Shown: piece after piece, positions 33,867-42,930 of the stretch
Layout of the letters: every line of letters begins with the position of its first letter
How positions within the stretch are numbered: position 1 is the first letter of the stretch
Assembly: GCF_030034735.1 (NCBI RefSeq)
Contig: NZ_CP125370.1
Span: 2,108,001 to 2,172,000 of the forward strand
Reading direction: 5' to 3'
From: Paenibacillus sp. RC334
GTDB lineage: Bacteria; Bacillota; Bacilli; Paenibacillales; Paenibacillaceae
Length of the DNA stretch: 64,000 bases
Program-made: the position numbers and the translations under genes
Notes under the pieces: generated by a model
Told to the model about the DNA's origin: nothing
Database searches by the model: none
What the model saw: only the letters and a program-made list of their open reading frames with translations

Positions 33867-34883
33867 ATGAGTTTCTTTAGGAAATTAAAGGAAAGCATTG
33901 CAAGCAAAACCGAATCCGTCACCAAACAGTTCAAGGACGGTTTAGAAAAAACACGCAAAGGATTTGTTGAAAAAGTATCGGATCTGATGATTCGCCGCAA
34001 GAAGATTGATGAGGAGTTCTATGAGGAGCTGGAAGAAATTCTGATCGGTGCCGATGTTGGCGTCAACACCGTTATGAACCTCATTGAAGACCTGCGAGGA
34101 GAAGTGAAAAAACGCAAAATCGAGGACGCATCCGAGCTACAGCCTGTATTATCGGAAAAGCTGTCTGAGTTGCTGCGGGGCAATGACAACAGTCAGCTTC
34201 AAATGAGCCCTGACGGGATTACGGTCATTCTGTTCGTCGGTGTCAATGGTGTCGGTAAAACAACAACAATTGGCAAGCTGGCGCACCGTTTTAAACAAGA
34301 GGGTAAAAAAGTGTTGCTGGCCGCCGGGGATACGTTCCGTGCTGGCGCGATTGAACAGCTGGAGGTATGGGGCGAAAGGGCTGGTGTAGAGGTCATTAAA
34401 CAGCAATCTGGTTCTGATCCAGCCGCGGTTATGTTTGATGCGGTACAGGCTGCCAAGCAGCGTCAGGTGGATGTGTTACTGTGTGATACCGCAGGACGTC
34501 TCCAGAATAAAAGCAATCTGATGGAGGAACTGAACAAAATTTTCCGCGTAATCCAGCGTGAAATTCCCGATGCTCCCCATGAAGTACTGCTGGTACTCGA
34601 TGCGACGACTGGACAAAACGCGCTCAATCAAGCCAAAATGTTTGGCGAGAAAAGTGGCGTAACCGGGCTGGTGCTGACGAAGCTGGATGGTACAGCGAAG
34701 GGTGGTATTGTCGTGGCGATCCGCCAAGAGCTGAATTTGCCGGTGAAGCTGGTAGGCTTGGGTGAAAAGGTGAATGATCTCCAGCCATTTGATTCCGAGC
34801 AATTCGTTCATGCGTTGTTCGCTGGGTTGATTCAGGAAGAAGGCGTAGATGAAACCGCTCTGGGTGAGGAAGAACAGGCTTAA
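33867..34883 (+). CDS. ftsY: Signal recognition particle receptor FtsY
   Basis: SRP GTPase receptor of 338 residues that docks ribosome-SRP complexes at the membrane. A short lysine-rich N domain (1-100) replaces the long acidic A domain of enterobacteria, as usual in Firmicutes. G domain: GVNGVGKTTTIGKLA about 124, DTAGRLQNK about 207, TKLDGTAKGG about 270. GGAGGG precedes the ATG. Conserved smc-ftsY linkage. Confidence 0.97.
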   Translation: MSFFRKLKESIASKTESVTKQFKDGLEKTRKGFVEKVSDLMIRRKKIDEEFYEELEEILIGADVGVNTVMNLIEDLRGEVKKRKIEDASELQPVLSEKLSELLRGNDNSQLQMSPDGITVILFVGVNGVGKTTTIGKLAHRFKQEGKKVLLAAGDTFRAGAIEQLEVWGERAGVEVIKQQSGSDPAAVMFDAVQAAKQRQVDVLLCDTAGRLQNKSNLMEELNKIFRVIQREIPDAPHEVLLVLDATTGQNALNQAKMFGEKSGVTGLVLTKLDGTAKGGIVVAIRQELNLPVKLVGLGEKVNDLQPFDSEQFVHALFAGLIQEEGVDETALGEEEQA

Positions 34884-34924
34884 TCAGGTTTGTTGCAAGG
34901 TTGGACGAGGCTTTTTTGATCTTA

Positions 34925-34939
34925 AGACCTGCCAGGTCT
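34925..34939 (+). promoter_or_regulatory. Perfect 15-base palindrome after ftsY
   Basis: AGACCTG-C-CAGGTCT with no T run after it, so it is more like a protein-binding site than a terminator. A possible promoter, TTGCTG (34959-34964) and TATAAT (34983-34988) with an 18-nt spacer, follows and would serve the HlyIII gene. Confidence 0.35.
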
Positions 34940-35069
34940 GGGGCTAAGTAGGGTCCGGTTGCTGCGTGAGATCACAGGGATGTATAATGAAAGAAAAGGG
35001 TCTGTCGGCGCCGGATATGAATTTTTTGGATGTAAAAAAATATTTCACAGGAAGCCGGGTGAAGAACCA

Positions 35070-35720
35070 ATGGCGAATACCTATACTTATTCCCGCCGGG
35101 AAGAAATAGCCAATGCGATCACACACGGAATTGGAGCCGTTTTAAGTGTGGCGGCACTTGTGCTGCTCATTGTTTTTGCAAGCTTGAAAGGGACCACTTG
35201 GCATGTCGTCAGTTTCACGATTTACGGAATTACGATGCTGCTGTTGTACACCAATTCCACGTTGCTTCATAGTCTGCGCGAAGGAAAATTGAAGGATTTG
35301 TTCGAGATATTCGATCATTCTTGCATTTACCTGTTCATTGCAGGCAGCTACACCCCGTTTATGCTCGTTGCACTGCGCGGGACATTAGGTTGGACGCTGT
35401 TTGGCGTTATTTGGGGAATCGCCCTGTTTGGTGTGCTATTCAAGGCATTCTTCACCAAGCGCTTTCTGTTCATGTCTACCGTGTTCTACATCGTGATGGG
35501 CTGGCTCATCACGATTGCCTGGAACCCGCTGGTGGCGGCTGTTCCCGCCGGAGGCATGACGCTATTGTTCCTGGGCGGTCTAATGTATACGCTGGGCACA
35601 ATCTTCTATGTGTGGCGGGCGTTTCCGTATCATCACGCGATCTGGCATCTGTTTGTTCTGGCAGGCAGCATACTTCATTTTCTGGCTGTTCTGCTGTATC
35701 TTACCCCGGTAAGAGTTTAA
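35070..35720 (+). CDS. Hemolysin III / TrhA family membrane protein
   Basis: Seven-helix protein of 216 residues in the PAQR superfamily (YplQ/TrhA/HlyIII). Family marks are REEIANAITHGIGA at the N terminus, FDHSCIYLFIAGSYTP about 84-99 and HHAIWHLFVLAGS near the end, supplying the conserved His/Asp/Ser metal-site residues. TrhA is linked to membrane fluidity control, and the hemolysin label is historical. ATG 35070 matches the family N terminus, though its ribosome site (GGTGAAG) is weak. Ends just before a strong terminator. Confidence 0.88.
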   Translation: MANTYTYSRREEIANAITHGIGAVLSVAALVLLIVFASLKGTTWHVVSFTIYGITMLLLYTNSTLLHSLREGKLKDLFEIFDHSCIYLFIAGSYTPFMLVALRGTLGWTLFGVIWGIALFGVLFKAFFTKRFLFMSTVFYIVMGWLITIAWNPLVAAVPAGGMTLLFLGGLMYTLGTIFYVWRAFPYHHAIWHLFVLAGSILHFLAVLLYLTPVRV

Positions 35721-35732
35721 ACCCTAGTAGGC

Positions 35733-35782
35733 AAAAAGCCGATTCGTACTTCCGTTTAAGGGCAGTGAATCGGCTTTTTTTT
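35733..35782 (+). terminator. Terminator after the HlyIII gene
   Basis: AAAAAGCCGATTC and GAATCGGCTTTTT form a 13-bp stem, followed by a T run. Confidence 0.9.
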
Positions 35783-35801
35783 GGTTGACAAGGGATAACG
35801 C

Positions 35802-35830
35802 TTGACATCTTCTTTTCTTTTATGTATGAT
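35802..35830 (+). promoter_or_regulatory. Promoter of the ylxM-ffh operon
   Basis: TTGACA (35802-35807) and TATGAT (35825-35830) with a 17-nt spacer, 57 nt before ylxM. Confidence 0.75.
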
Positions 35831-35886
35831 AAGGATCGTTGAAAAGAACTGTAAAGTGTTTTTCCTTGACGATGGAGGTATACGCG

Positions 35887-36255
35887 ATGAGTCAGGAGAA
35901 TCGGCTGGAAAAGACAAACCGGATTAACCGACTGTTTGACTTCTATGAACCTCTGCTTACGGAGAAGCAACAGATGTTTTTGAAATATTACTTCCATGAT
36001 GATTTTTCTCTGGGAGAGATTGCTTCGGAGTTTCAAATTAGCCGTCAGGCCGTGTATGAGCATATCAAACGTGCCGAGCAGGTACTGGAAATGTATGAGG
36101 AAAAGCTCGGGTTGCTCAGTAAACATGAGCGCAGAAGCCGAGATCTGGAAGAATTGAATACAGCGTTGTATGAGGCGTTCGGTAAAATCGGTAAACCCGA
36201 TGAAGGCACTCTGCAACATGTTAATCAAATTGTAAATCGCCTGCAGGAATTGTAG
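35887..36255 (+). CDS. ylxM: YlxM family HTH protein
   Basis: Small DNA-binding-like protein of 122 residues, always next to ffh in Firmicutes. The sigma-70 region 4 type HTH lies at about 20-65: LTEKQQMFLKYYFHDDFSLGEIASEFQISRQAVYEHIKRAEQ. It is thought to assist or regulate SRP biogenesis (in streptococci YlxM binds SRP components); the exact role is open. ATG 35887 with ATGGAGG upstream is preferred over an earlier ATG. Confidence 0.92.
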   Translation: MSQENRLEKTNRINRLFDFYEPLLTEKQQMFLKYYFHDDFSLGEIASEFQISRQAVYEHIKRAEQVLEMYEEKLGLLSKHERRSRDLEELNTALYEAFGKIGKPDEGTLQHVNQIVNRLQEL

Positions 36256-36307
36256 GTCATATAGATTAGTAAACAAACAACCCTGGTAGACAAGGAGGTG
36301 CGGAAAT

Positions 36308-37684
36308 ATGGCATTTGAAGGATTGTCGACCCGCTTGCAAAATGTATTCAGTAAACTGCGCGGCAAAGGAAAAGTGTCTGAGGATGATGTAGCTCAGGCG
36401 ATGCGCGAAGTACGATTAGCTTTGCTGGAGGCGGACGTTAACTTCAAGGTTGTAAAGGACTTTATTGCCAAGGTGAAGGAGAAATCCGTTGGCAAGGAAG
36501 TGATGGACAGCTTTACACCAGGTATGGTAATCATCGACATCGTGAACAAGGAACTGACCGAGTTGATGGGTGGCAGTCAAGCCAAGCTTGCCAAGGCAAA
36601 CAAACCGCCTACGGTCATTATGATGGTGGGTCTCCAGGGCGCAGGTAAGACGACGACATCCGGCAAGCTGGCGAAGTTGCTGCAAAAGCAAAATCATCGC
36701 CCATTGCTTGTAGCTGGTGATATATATAGACCGGCTGCAATCAAGCAACTACAGGTACTTGGTGAGCAGATTAATGCTCCTGTATTTACGCTTGGTGATC
36801 AGACAAGCCCGGTGGAGATTGCAAAACAGGGCTTACAGCATGCCAAGGATAATGGTAATGACTACGTTATTATAGATACTGCCGGTCGTCTTCATGTGGA
36901 TGAAGAGCTTATGGAAGAGTTGCGTCAGATTCATGCGAACGTCAAGCCGGACGAAGTTCTGCTGGTTGTTGACAGCATGACAGGTCAGGATGCGGTAAAC
37001 GTCGCGGAGCACTTTAACACTAGCTTGGAGTTAACAGGGGTTGTACTAACGAAGCTGGACGGTGATACCCGCGGTGGTGCGGCCTTGTCGGTTAAGGCTG
37101 TGACCGGATGCCCGATCAAGTTTGCTACATTGGGTGAAAAGCTGGATGCGATGGAGCCGTTTCATCCGGAACGGATGGCTTCACGGATTTTGGGTATGGG
37201 CGACATGTTGTCCCTGATTGAAAAAGCGCAATCCAATATCGGCGCCGATAAGGCGAAGGAAATGGAACGGAAAATGCGCAATGCTGAATTTACCTTCGAA
37301 GATTTTCTGGAGCAGATGGATCAAGTTAAAAAGCTTGGCCCAATCGACCAGATTCTCGATATGATTCCCGGCATGGGCAATATGAAGCAAATGAAAGATG
37401 TCAAAGTGGATGACAAGCAGATGGGCCGGATTGAGGCTATCGTTCATTCCATGACCACACAAGAAAAGCAAAACCCGGACATGATTAATCATAGCCGTCG
37501 CAAACGGATTGCTGTAGGCAGTGGAACATCACTGGCTGAGGTAAACCGCCTGATCAAGCAATTTGATGAAATGCGGCGCATGATGAAGCAGTTCTCAGAC
37601 ATGATGGGACCCAAGGGTGGCAAAAACAAAGCCCTGAAGCAGTTGAAGGGTATGGGTAAAGGTATGAAGTTTCCTTTCCGTTAA
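36308..37684 (+). CDS. ffh: Signal recognition particle protein Ffh
   Basis: SRP54 GTPase of 458 residues that binds 4.5S/6S-like scRNA and signal peptides. N domain 1-95; G domain with GLQGAGKTTTSGKLA about 107, GDIYRPAAIKQL, DTAGR about 190 and TKLDGDTRGGA about 248; methionine-rich M domain from about 300 to 440 (MIPGMGNMKQM, MRRMMKQFSDMMGP). AAGGAGG precedes the ATG. Cotranscribed with ylxM and probably rpsP. Confidence 0.98.
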   Translation: MAFEGLSTRLQNVFSKLRGKGKVSEDDVAQAMREVRLALLEADVNFKVVKDFIAKVKEKSVGKEVMDSFTPGMVIIDIVNKELTELMGGSQAKLAKANKPPTVIMMVGLQGAGKTTTSGKLAKLLQKQNHRPLLVAGDIYRPAAIKQLQVLGEQINAPVFTLGDQTSPVEIAKQGLQHAKDNGNDYVIIDTAGRLHVDEELMEELRQIHANVKPDEVLLVVDSMTGQDAVNVAEHFNTSLELTGVVLTKLDGDTRGGAALSVKAVTGCPIKFATLGEKLDAMEPFHPERMASRILGMGDMLSLIEKAQSNIGADKAKEMERKMRNAEFTFEDFLEQMDQVKKLGPIDQILDMIPGMGNMKQMKDVKVDDKQMGRIEAIVHSMTTQEKQNPDMINHSRRKRIAVGSGTSLAEVNRLIKQFDEMRRMMKQFSDMMGPKGGKNKALKQLKGMGKGMKFPFR

Positions 37685-37751
37685 GGCCAATAGGCCGTTG
37701 GAATTATAGGATAACAATATACAGTCTACTTTTTGAAGGAGGTGAATTTTC

Positions 37752-38024
37752 GTGGCAGTTCGTATTCGTCTGAAACGTATGGGTGCACATAAAGCTCCTT
37801 TCTATCGCGTCGTGGTATCGGATTCCCGTTCCCCGCGTGACGGTCGTTTTATCGAAGAAATCGGTTATTACAACCCTATTACAGTACCAGCAGTTGTAAA
37901 AATTGATGAAGATAAAGCGTTGAAATGGTTGCAAGATGGTGCACAAGCATCCGATACAGTCCGCAACTTGCTTAGCAAAGCGGGCGTAATGAAAAAGTTT
38001 CATGAGCTTAAACAACAGAAATAA
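37752..38024 (+). CDS. rpsP: 30S ribosomal protein S16
   Basis: Ribosomal protein of 90 residues. Starts GTG with AAGGAGGTGA upstream and reads [22 protein letters not shown], the S16 signature, then [12 protein letters not shown]. First of a translation and RNA-modification cluster with khpA, rimM and trmD. Confidence 0.98.
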   Translation: MAVRIRLKRMGAHKAPFYRVVVSDSRSPRDGRFIEEIGYYNPITVPAVVKIDEDKALKWLQDGAQASDTVRNLLSKAGVMKKFHELKQQK

Positions 38025-38047
38025 GGTGCTGATGCGGAGGGTCAACC

Positions 38048-38278
38048 ATGGAAGAATTAGTGATAATCATTGCTAAGGCTTTAGTCGATCATCCGGAAGA
38101 TGTAACCGTGAAGACCTTGGAGAAGGATCGGCTTGTCGTATATGAGCTTAGCGTGCATCCTGAGGATGTAGGCAAAATCATTGGCAAGCAGGGTCGTATC
38201 GCCAAGGCGCTTCGCACTGTGGTTGCATCAGCAGCCGTTAAGATGGATAAACGGGTTACCGTAGACATCATATCTTAA
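38048..38278 (+). CDS. khpA: KH-domain RNA-binding protein KhpA
   Basis: 76-residue KH protein that forms a heterodimer with KhpB/Jag and binds RNA in Gram-positive bacteria, affecting cell division and elongation. The KH GxxG loop is in VGKIIGKQGRIAKALRTVV about 41-60. GGAGG precedes the ATG. A strong hairpin with a T run follows immediately, before rimM. Confidence 0.93.
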   Translation: MEELVIIIAKALVDHPEDVTVKTLEKDRLVVYELSVHPEDVGKIIGKQGRIAKALRTVVASAAVKMDKRVTVDIIS

Positions 38279-38290
38279 AGATATACGAAA

Positions 38291-38321
38291 GTGGGTTAGG
38301 ATGTATGTCCTAACCCTTTTT
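38291..38321 (+). terminator. Terminator or attenuator between khpA and rimM
   Basis: GGGTTAGGA and TCCTAACCC form a perfect 9-bp stem with a 6-nt loop, followed by T5. It lies inside the usual rpsP-khpA-rimM-trmD operon, so it should lower expression of rimM-trmD. Confidence 0.85.
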
Positions 38322-38375
38322 CGTACATGATGAAGATGATATGGAGCGGGACCGATTATATGCAGGAGGAACACG

Positions 38376-38891
38376 ATGCAGCAATTGTTTAATGTCGGGA
38401 AAATTGTGAATACACACGGAATCCGCGGCGAGCTTAAAATATTAACGACGACCGATTTCCCGGAGGATCGTTTTGCTAAAGGCAGTGAGCTGTTGATCAT
38501 TCCTGCGGATGGTAAAGCGCCGATCCCTGTAACTATTGAAACAGCACGTTTTCAAAAAAATATGGTTGTAGCCAAATTCAAGGAATATCATAACATCAAT
38601 GATGTTGAAAAGTATAAAGGCAGCTTATTGAAGGTATCCGCTGAACGGCTAGGCGAACTAGAGGAAAATGAGTTCTATTTTCATGAAGTTGTTGGCCTGG
38701 AAGTAGTGACAGAAGGTGGAGAAAAGCTCGGTGTGGTGAAAGAGATTTTGACACCAGGAGCTAACGATGTATGGGTAGTCACAATGCCTGATGGCAAGGA
38801 ACTGCTGTTGCCGTATATAGAAGATGTCATTTTGGATGTAAACGTGCCTGAAAAACGGGTTACGGTACGGTTGATGGAAGGACTACTGTAA
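38376..38891 (+). CDS. rimM: Ribosome maturation factor RimM
   Basis: 16S processing factor of 171 residues. N-terminal RimM beta barrel ([18 protein letters not shown]) and C-terminal PRC barrel ([26 protein letters not shown] about 99-125, [10 protein letters not shown]). Binds S19 during 30S assembly. GCAGGAGG precedes the ATG. Shares its last base with the first base of trmD. Confidence 0.96.
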   Translation: MQQLFNVGKIVNTHGIRGELKILTTTDFPEDRFAKGSELLIIPADGKAPIPVTIETARFQKNMVVAKFKEYHNINDVEKYKGSLLKVSAERLGELEENEFYFHEVVGLEVVTEGGEKLGVVKEILTPGANDVWVVTMPDGKELLLPYIEDVILDVNVPEKRVTVRLMEGLL

Positions 38892-39694
38892 TGCGGGTGG
38901 ATGTGCTGACCCTGTTTCCCGAAATGTTTGACGGTGTATTTAATGCAAGCATTCTGGGAAAAGCAAGGGATAAGGGAACCATATCACTGCAAGCGGTTAA
39001 TTTTCGCCAATATGCCGGGAACAAGCACGGTCAAGTGGATGATACACCCTATGGCGGCGGGGGCGGGATGGTATTGAAGCCTGACCCGATTTTCACTGCG
39101 GTGGAGGCGCTACTGGATGAGGCAGAGTGTCCAACCATATTAGGGAACACAGACGAAGTTGTTCAAGGTGATGAGGCTGGGTCGAGTGCAGGTTTGAAAG
39201 CTCCGCGTATTATTTTGATGTGTCCGCAAGGTGAGACTTTTACGCAAAAGAAAGCGGAGGAGCTTGCTAAAGAGGACCATCTTATTTTTATATGCGGGCA
39301 TTATGAGGGCTATGATGAGCGTATTCGCGAATATTTGGTGACGGATGAGCTTTCTATCGGAGATTATGTGTTGACTGGTGGGGAACTGCCCGCCATGGTC
39401 GCTATAGATAGTGTGGCACGGTTGCTGCCTGGAGTGCTGGGCAATGAAACGAGTGCAGTAACGGACTCTTTCAGTACGGGGCTGCTGGAGTACCCGCATT
39501 ATACCAGGCCTGCTGAGTTTCGGGGCTGGAAGGTACCAGAGGTGCTGTTGTCAGGACATCACGTTAATATTGATGTATGGAGACGGCATGAGGCACTGCG
39601 TCGTACGATGGAACGTCGACCGGATCTGCTGGAGCAGGCTGAATTGACAAGCAAGGAACGGGTATGGATAGAGGAACAGCGCAAGATGGATTGA
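38891..39694 (+). CDS. trmD: tRNA (guanine37-N1)-methyltransferase
   Basis: SPOUT methyltransferase making m1G37, needed for frame maintenance. The 267-residue protein has [34 protein letters not shown] about 52-68, the knot motifs [12 protein letters not shown] and [17 protein letters not shown], and EVLLSGHH. It is about 20 residues longer than usual because of a small acidic insertion about 80-100 ([16 protein letters not shown]). It starts at the last base of the rimM stop codon. Confidence 0.97.
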   Translation: MRVDVLTLFPEMFDGVFNASILGKARDKGTISLQAVNFRQYAGNKHGQVDDTPYGGGGGMVLKPDPIFTAVEALLDEAECPTILGNTDEVVQGDEAGSSAGLKAPRIILMCPQGETFTQKKAEELAKEDHLIFICGHYEGYDERIREYLVTDELSIGDYVLTGGELPAMVAIDSVARLLPGVLGNETSAVTDSFSTGLLEYPHYTRPAEFRGWKVPEVLLSGHHVNIDVWRRHEALRRTMERRPDLLEQAELTSKERVWIEEQRKMD

Positions 39695-39729
39695 TCATGG
39701 GAAGAGTGTATTAAAGTGCTGAGCAATGA

Positions 39730-39805
39730 GGGGATTTGAAAGCAGGTGCTAACCTGTTTTATAATGTAATTAATTAAATATAATGTTTGGTCAAATCCCT
39801 TTTTC
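39730..39805 (+). terminator. Terminator region after trmD
   Basis: Inner hairpin CAGGT-GCTA-ACCTG followed by TTTTAT, enclosed by an outer pair GGGATTTGA and TCAAATCCC followed by T5. Two nested or alternative terminators. Confidence 0.7.
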
Positions 39806-39808
39806 TTG

Positions 39809-39837
39809 TTGCAATGCGGTATCCTCCATGATACAAT
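39809..39837 (+). promoter_or_regulatory. Promoter of rplS
   Basis: TTGCAA (39809-39814) and TACAAT (39832-39837) with a 17-nt spacer. Predicted start about 39844. Confidence 0.65.
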
Positions 39838-39843
39838 ACATCT

Positions 39844-39939
39844 GTTGTGTGTAATACGGTGGTCCTCTGTGGATGATGAAGGAAACGGATGTGTTTCCAG
39901 AAGATGCATGAACACCTGTACGGAAGGAGGGAGTCATAG
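39844..39939 (+). promoter_or_regulatory. rplS mRNA leader, possible L19 autoregulatory leader
   Basis: About 96 nt precede the start codon. They contain a GGAAAC-GGATGT-GTTTCC hairpin and an outer GGTG/CACC pairing close to the GGAAGGAGGG ribosome site. Firmicute rplS genes often carry an L19 leader of this kind; a covariance model search is needed to confirm. Confidence 0.4.
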
Positions 39940-40284
39940 ATGAATATCGTCCAAGCGATCACTGAAGAACAACTGCGTAAAGATTTGCCTAACTTTCGTC
40001 CCGGTGACACTTTGAAAGTGCACGTGAAAGTTATTGAGGGAACTCGTGAGCGTATCCAGTTGTTTGAAGGTGTTGTAATTAAACGCCGTGGTGGCGGAAT
40101 CAGTGAGACTTTTACAGTTCGTAAAATTTCTTACGGTGTAGGTGTGGAAAGAACTTTCCCGCTTCATTCCCCGAAAATCGATAAAATCGACGTGGCTCGC
40201 CGTGGTAAAGTGCGTCGTGCGAAGCTTTATTATCTTCGTGAACTGCGCGGTAAAGCAGCGAGAATTAAAGAAATTCGTCGTTAA
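39940..40284 (+). CDS. rplS: 50S ribosomal protein L19
   Basis: 114-residue ribosomal protein at the 30S-50S interface. Motifs: [45 protein letters not shown] and [14 protein letters not shown]. Own promoter and terminator, strong GGAAGGAGGG site. Confidence 0.98.
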   Translation: MNIVQAITEEQLRKDLPNFRPGDTLKVHVKVIEGTRERIQLFEGVVIKRRGGGISETFTVRKISYGVGVERTFPLHSPKIDKIDVARRGKVRRAKLYYLRELRGKAARIKEIRR

Positions 40285-40295
40285 TACAACGAATA

Positions 40296-40333
40296 ACGAA
40301 AGGGGCTTGATTACAAGCTCCTTTCGTTTTTTC
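40296..40333 (+). terminator. Terminator after rplS
   Basis: ACGAAAGGGGCTTG pairs with CAAGCTCCTTTCGT (one G-T pair), followed by T6. Confidence 0.93.
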
Positions 40334-40385
40334 TACGTACATAGGGAACTGTGGATTATTGACCGTAAAGAGAGGACAGTGAGCT

Positions 40386-41012
40386 ATGGAGCAAGAAGTA
40401 GGACAAGGAGCTATACAGCAGCCGACCGATCAGGATGGTACGCCCAAGCGTAAACCGAAAAATGAGATTTTTGAGTGGGTCAAGGCCATCGTTATCGCGT
40501 TAGTGTTGGTCTTTTTAATCCGTTGGTTTCTTTTTAAGCCGTTTATTGTGGATGGCCCGTCGATGCAGCCTAACTTTCATACCGGAGAACGTGTCATTGT
40601 AAATGAAATTTTGTATGATTTCCGTTCCCCAAAACCGGGAGAGGTAATCGTTTTTCATGTGCCGGATGAAGGAAGAGACTTCATTAAGCGCGTCATTGCC
40701 GTTGAGGGCGATACGGTTAAGGTAGAAGGTGACACGATTACGGTGAATGGTAAACCTATTCAGGAGCCTTACTTGAAAACTCCGTTGGAGGAAGCGCATC
40801 AAAATGGTGAGCTTTACAACAAGTTTACAAATTTCCCGAATGAAAATTTTAAGGATGGTAAAGTTCCCGCAGGACATATTTTTGTTATGGGGGATAACCG
40901 TTCCAACAGTACAGACAGTCGGATGATTGGATATATTGATTTGAAAGAAGTCGTCGGCCGTGCTGATGTTATTTTCTGGCCGGTGAAGGATATGAAGTGG
41001 ATTAACCACTAG
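40386..41012 (+). CDS. lepB: Signal peptidase I
   Basis: Membrane serine protease of 208 residues that removes signal peptides. One N-terminal helix (about 31-50) preceded by a short charged tail. Catalytic S59 in VDGPSMQPNF and K101 in DFIKRVIAVEGD, then GHIFVMGDNRSNSTDSR and the final VIFWPVKDMKW. Single-helix Gram-positive type (SipS-like). GAGGACAG before the ATG. It sits between rplS and rbgA, as in other Bacillales. Confidence 0.96.
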   Translation: MEQEVGQGAIQQPTDQDGTPKRKPKNEIFEWVKAIVIALVLVFLIRWFLFKPFIVDGPSMQPNFHTGERVIVNEILYDFRSPKPGEVIVFHVPDEGRDFIKRVIAVEGDTVKVEGDTITVNGKPIQEPYLKTPLEEAHQNGELYNKFTNFPNENFKDGKVPAGHIFVMGDNRSNSTDSRMIGYIDLKEVVGRADVIFWPVKDMKWINH

Positions 41013-41099
41013 AACAACTAATATGCAGCATAGCTGCCGTAATCCTGACGCATAACTCTATGGGAAACGTTAGGAGTTACGATCAATGAGGTGATGACG

Positions 41100-41960
41100 G
41101 TGACGATACAATGGTTTCCTGGTCATATGACCAAAGCGCGCCGCCAAATTGAAGCAAAATTAAAGCTGATTGATTTGGTAATTGAGTTGATTGATGCTCG
41201 ATTGCCGCTTTCCAGCCGAAATCCAATGATTGATGATATTTTGCAGGGCAAGCCGCGAATGATTATTTTAAATAAGGCAGATTTGGCGGACCCGGTAGTA
41301 TCACAGCAGTGGATTGCCTACTTTAAGGAGCAAGGGCATATCGCTTTTCAGGTGGATGCTACAACAGGCACAGGGATGAAAGAAATTCCGGTTCAGGCCA
41401 AGTTGCTGCTTAAGGAAAAGATAGATCGGCAGATTTCTAAAGGTATGAATCCTCGTCCTATGCGTGCTTTGATTGTTGGTATACCGAATGTCGGTAAATC
41501 GACCCTGATCAACCGTATGGCAGGACGTAGCATTGCAGCTACGGGCGATCGTCCTGGGGTGACGAAGGCACAGCAATGGATCAAGATTGGTGAAATTGAG
41601 CTGCTGGATACACCGGGTATTTTGTGGCCCAAATTTGAGGATCAGAATGTTGGTTATCGTCTGGCGGTTACAGGCGCGATCAAGGAAGAGATTTTGAATG
41701 TTGAGGATATCGCTTTTTTCGCGACAAAATATTTGGTTCAATATTACTGGGATGAGCTGGCAGCGCGCTTTGAGCTGACTGAACGTCCCGAGGATACGGA
41801 AAATGCCGATGAAATTGTCAGTGTCATGGAAGCGATTGGACGTAAACGCGGCTGTATTGTCAGCGGTGGACGTGTAGATCTCGAAAAGTCGTCAAAAATC
41901 ATTTTACGTGAGCTGCGTGCAGGTAAGCTGGGACGTTTCAGTTTGGAAGCTCCTTACTGA
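41100..41960 (+). CDS. rbgA: Ribosome biogenesis GTPase RbgA (YlqF)
   Basis: Circularly permuted GTPase of 286 residues that completes the 50S subunit. The order is G4 (LNKADLAD about 56) before G1 (GIPNVGKST about 122) and G3 ([13 protein letters not shown] about 162), as expected for this family. GTG 41100 gives [10 protein letters not shown], identical in layout to B. subtilis, with GAGGTG upstream; ATG 41094 is too close to the ribosome site. Followed by a strong terminator. Confidence 0.96.
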   Translation: MTIQWFPGHMTKARRQIEAKLKLIDLVIELIDARLPLSSRNPMIDDILQGKPRMIILNKADLADPVVSQQWIAYFKEQGHIAFQVDATTGTGMKEIPVQAKLLLKEKIDRQISKGMNPRPMRALIVGIPNVGKSTLINRMAGRSIAATGDRPGVTKAQQWIKIGEIELLDTPGILWPKFEDQNVGYRLAVTGAIKEEILNVEDIAFFATKYLVQYYWDELAARFELTERPEDTENADEIVSVMEAIGRKRGCIVSGGRVDLEKSSKIILRELRAGKLGRFSLEAPY

Positions 41961-42009
41961 TTCTGCCAGATGTACCGGATACACAACATAGCATAGTGTG
42001 GCAAGGAAG

Positions 42010-42047
42010 AACCTTCCCCATCTCTCCGGAGAGAGGAAGGTTTTTTG
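42010..42047 (+). terminator. Terminator after rbgA
   Basis: AACCTTCC pairs with GGAAGGTT, with an inner CTCTC/GAGAG hairpin, followed by TTTT. Confidence 0.88.
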
Positions 42048-42173
42048 GTATGTGAAGGCAGGTTAACGAAAAGGGTTTTGGGGTGGACAGGTCTGTGTTA
42101 AGCTGAATAAAATTGTACAGAACTATGGCGTGAATTAAGCGCCAAACTACATATAGATAGGCGGGTATGGAGT

Positions 42174-42815
42174 ATGGAAGAAAAAGCGGTAACGGACATG
42201 CTGCGTTATGAAAAAGAGTGCTGGGAGCAATCCTATGAGCGCATCGCTGGCATTGATGAGGTAGGCCGAGGATGTTTATTCGGGGATGTTGTGGCTGCGG
42301 CGGTCATTTTGCCGAACGGTGAGCTGCTGGAGGGCGTGGATGATTCCAAAAAGCTGACGGACAAAAAGAGGGAAACCTACTATGAGCTGATTATGGAGAA
42401 GGCCATTGCCGTAGGAGTCGGGTATGTGGACGCACGAACGATTGATGCCATCAATATTAAACAGGCAGCTCGTTTGGCTATGAAGCAGGCTGTTGAGGCT
42501 CTGCATGTATCTCCTGATTATTTACTTGTAGATGCAGAAAAGGTGGATTTGCCTATATCCCAGCTTTCTATTATTAAAGGAGATGCGAACAGCCAGTCTA
42601 TTGCTGCGGCTTCTATTATTGCCAAGGTAACCCGTGATCGACTGTGCAAAGGTGAATGGGATGCAAAGTACCCGGAATATGGGATTGGCATACATAAAGG
42701 TTACGCTACGAAGCTGCATAGGGAACAAATTTTGATGCTGGGACCTACAGCAATGCATAGACGCAGCTTTCTTGGTAATTTGTTGATCGAGCAACCGACG
42801 TTGTTTGACCTGTAA
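42174..42815 (+). CDS. rnhB: Ribonuclease HII
   Basis: Removes RNA from RNA-DNA hybrids and single ribonucleotides. The 213-residue protein has GIDEVGRGCLFGDVVAAAVIL about 26-46 with the first Asp and Glu, DDSKKLTDKKR, YLLVDAEKVDLP with the third Asp, and GDANSQSIAAASIIAKVTRD. GGAG lies close to the ATG. Followed 115 nt later by the FliK-like gene, matching the rnhB-ylqG-ylqH order of B. subtilis. Confidence 0.96.
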   Translation: MEEKAVTDMLRYEKECWEQSYERIAGIDEVGRGCLFGDVVAAAVILPNGELLEGVDDSKKLTDKKRETYYELIMEKAIAVGVGYVDARTIDAINIKQAARLAMKQAVEALHVSPDYLLVDAEKVDLPISQLSIIKGDANSQSIAAASIIAKVTRDRLCKGEWDAKYPEYGIGIHKGYATKLHREQILMLGPTAMHRRSFLGNLLIEQPTLFDL

Positions 42816-42859
42816 ATACTTATTATGAGTCGGGACTGTGCCGATATAATGTATACCTA

Positions 42860-42877
42860 AGGATTTTGAAAAATCCT
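42860..42877. repeat. Short palindromic repeat, copy 1
   Basis: AGGATTTT-GA-AAAATCCT, 8-bp arms, between rnhB and the FliK-like gene. Similar palindromes lie at 48398-48415 and 53513-53527. A second small hairpin, CCCCTTG-AATATGGGG, follows nearby. Confidence 0.45.
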
Positions 42878-42930
42878 GACCTAATAAAATAGGCCCCTTG
42901 AATATGGGGCATGAAGAGAGGAGGGACCCT

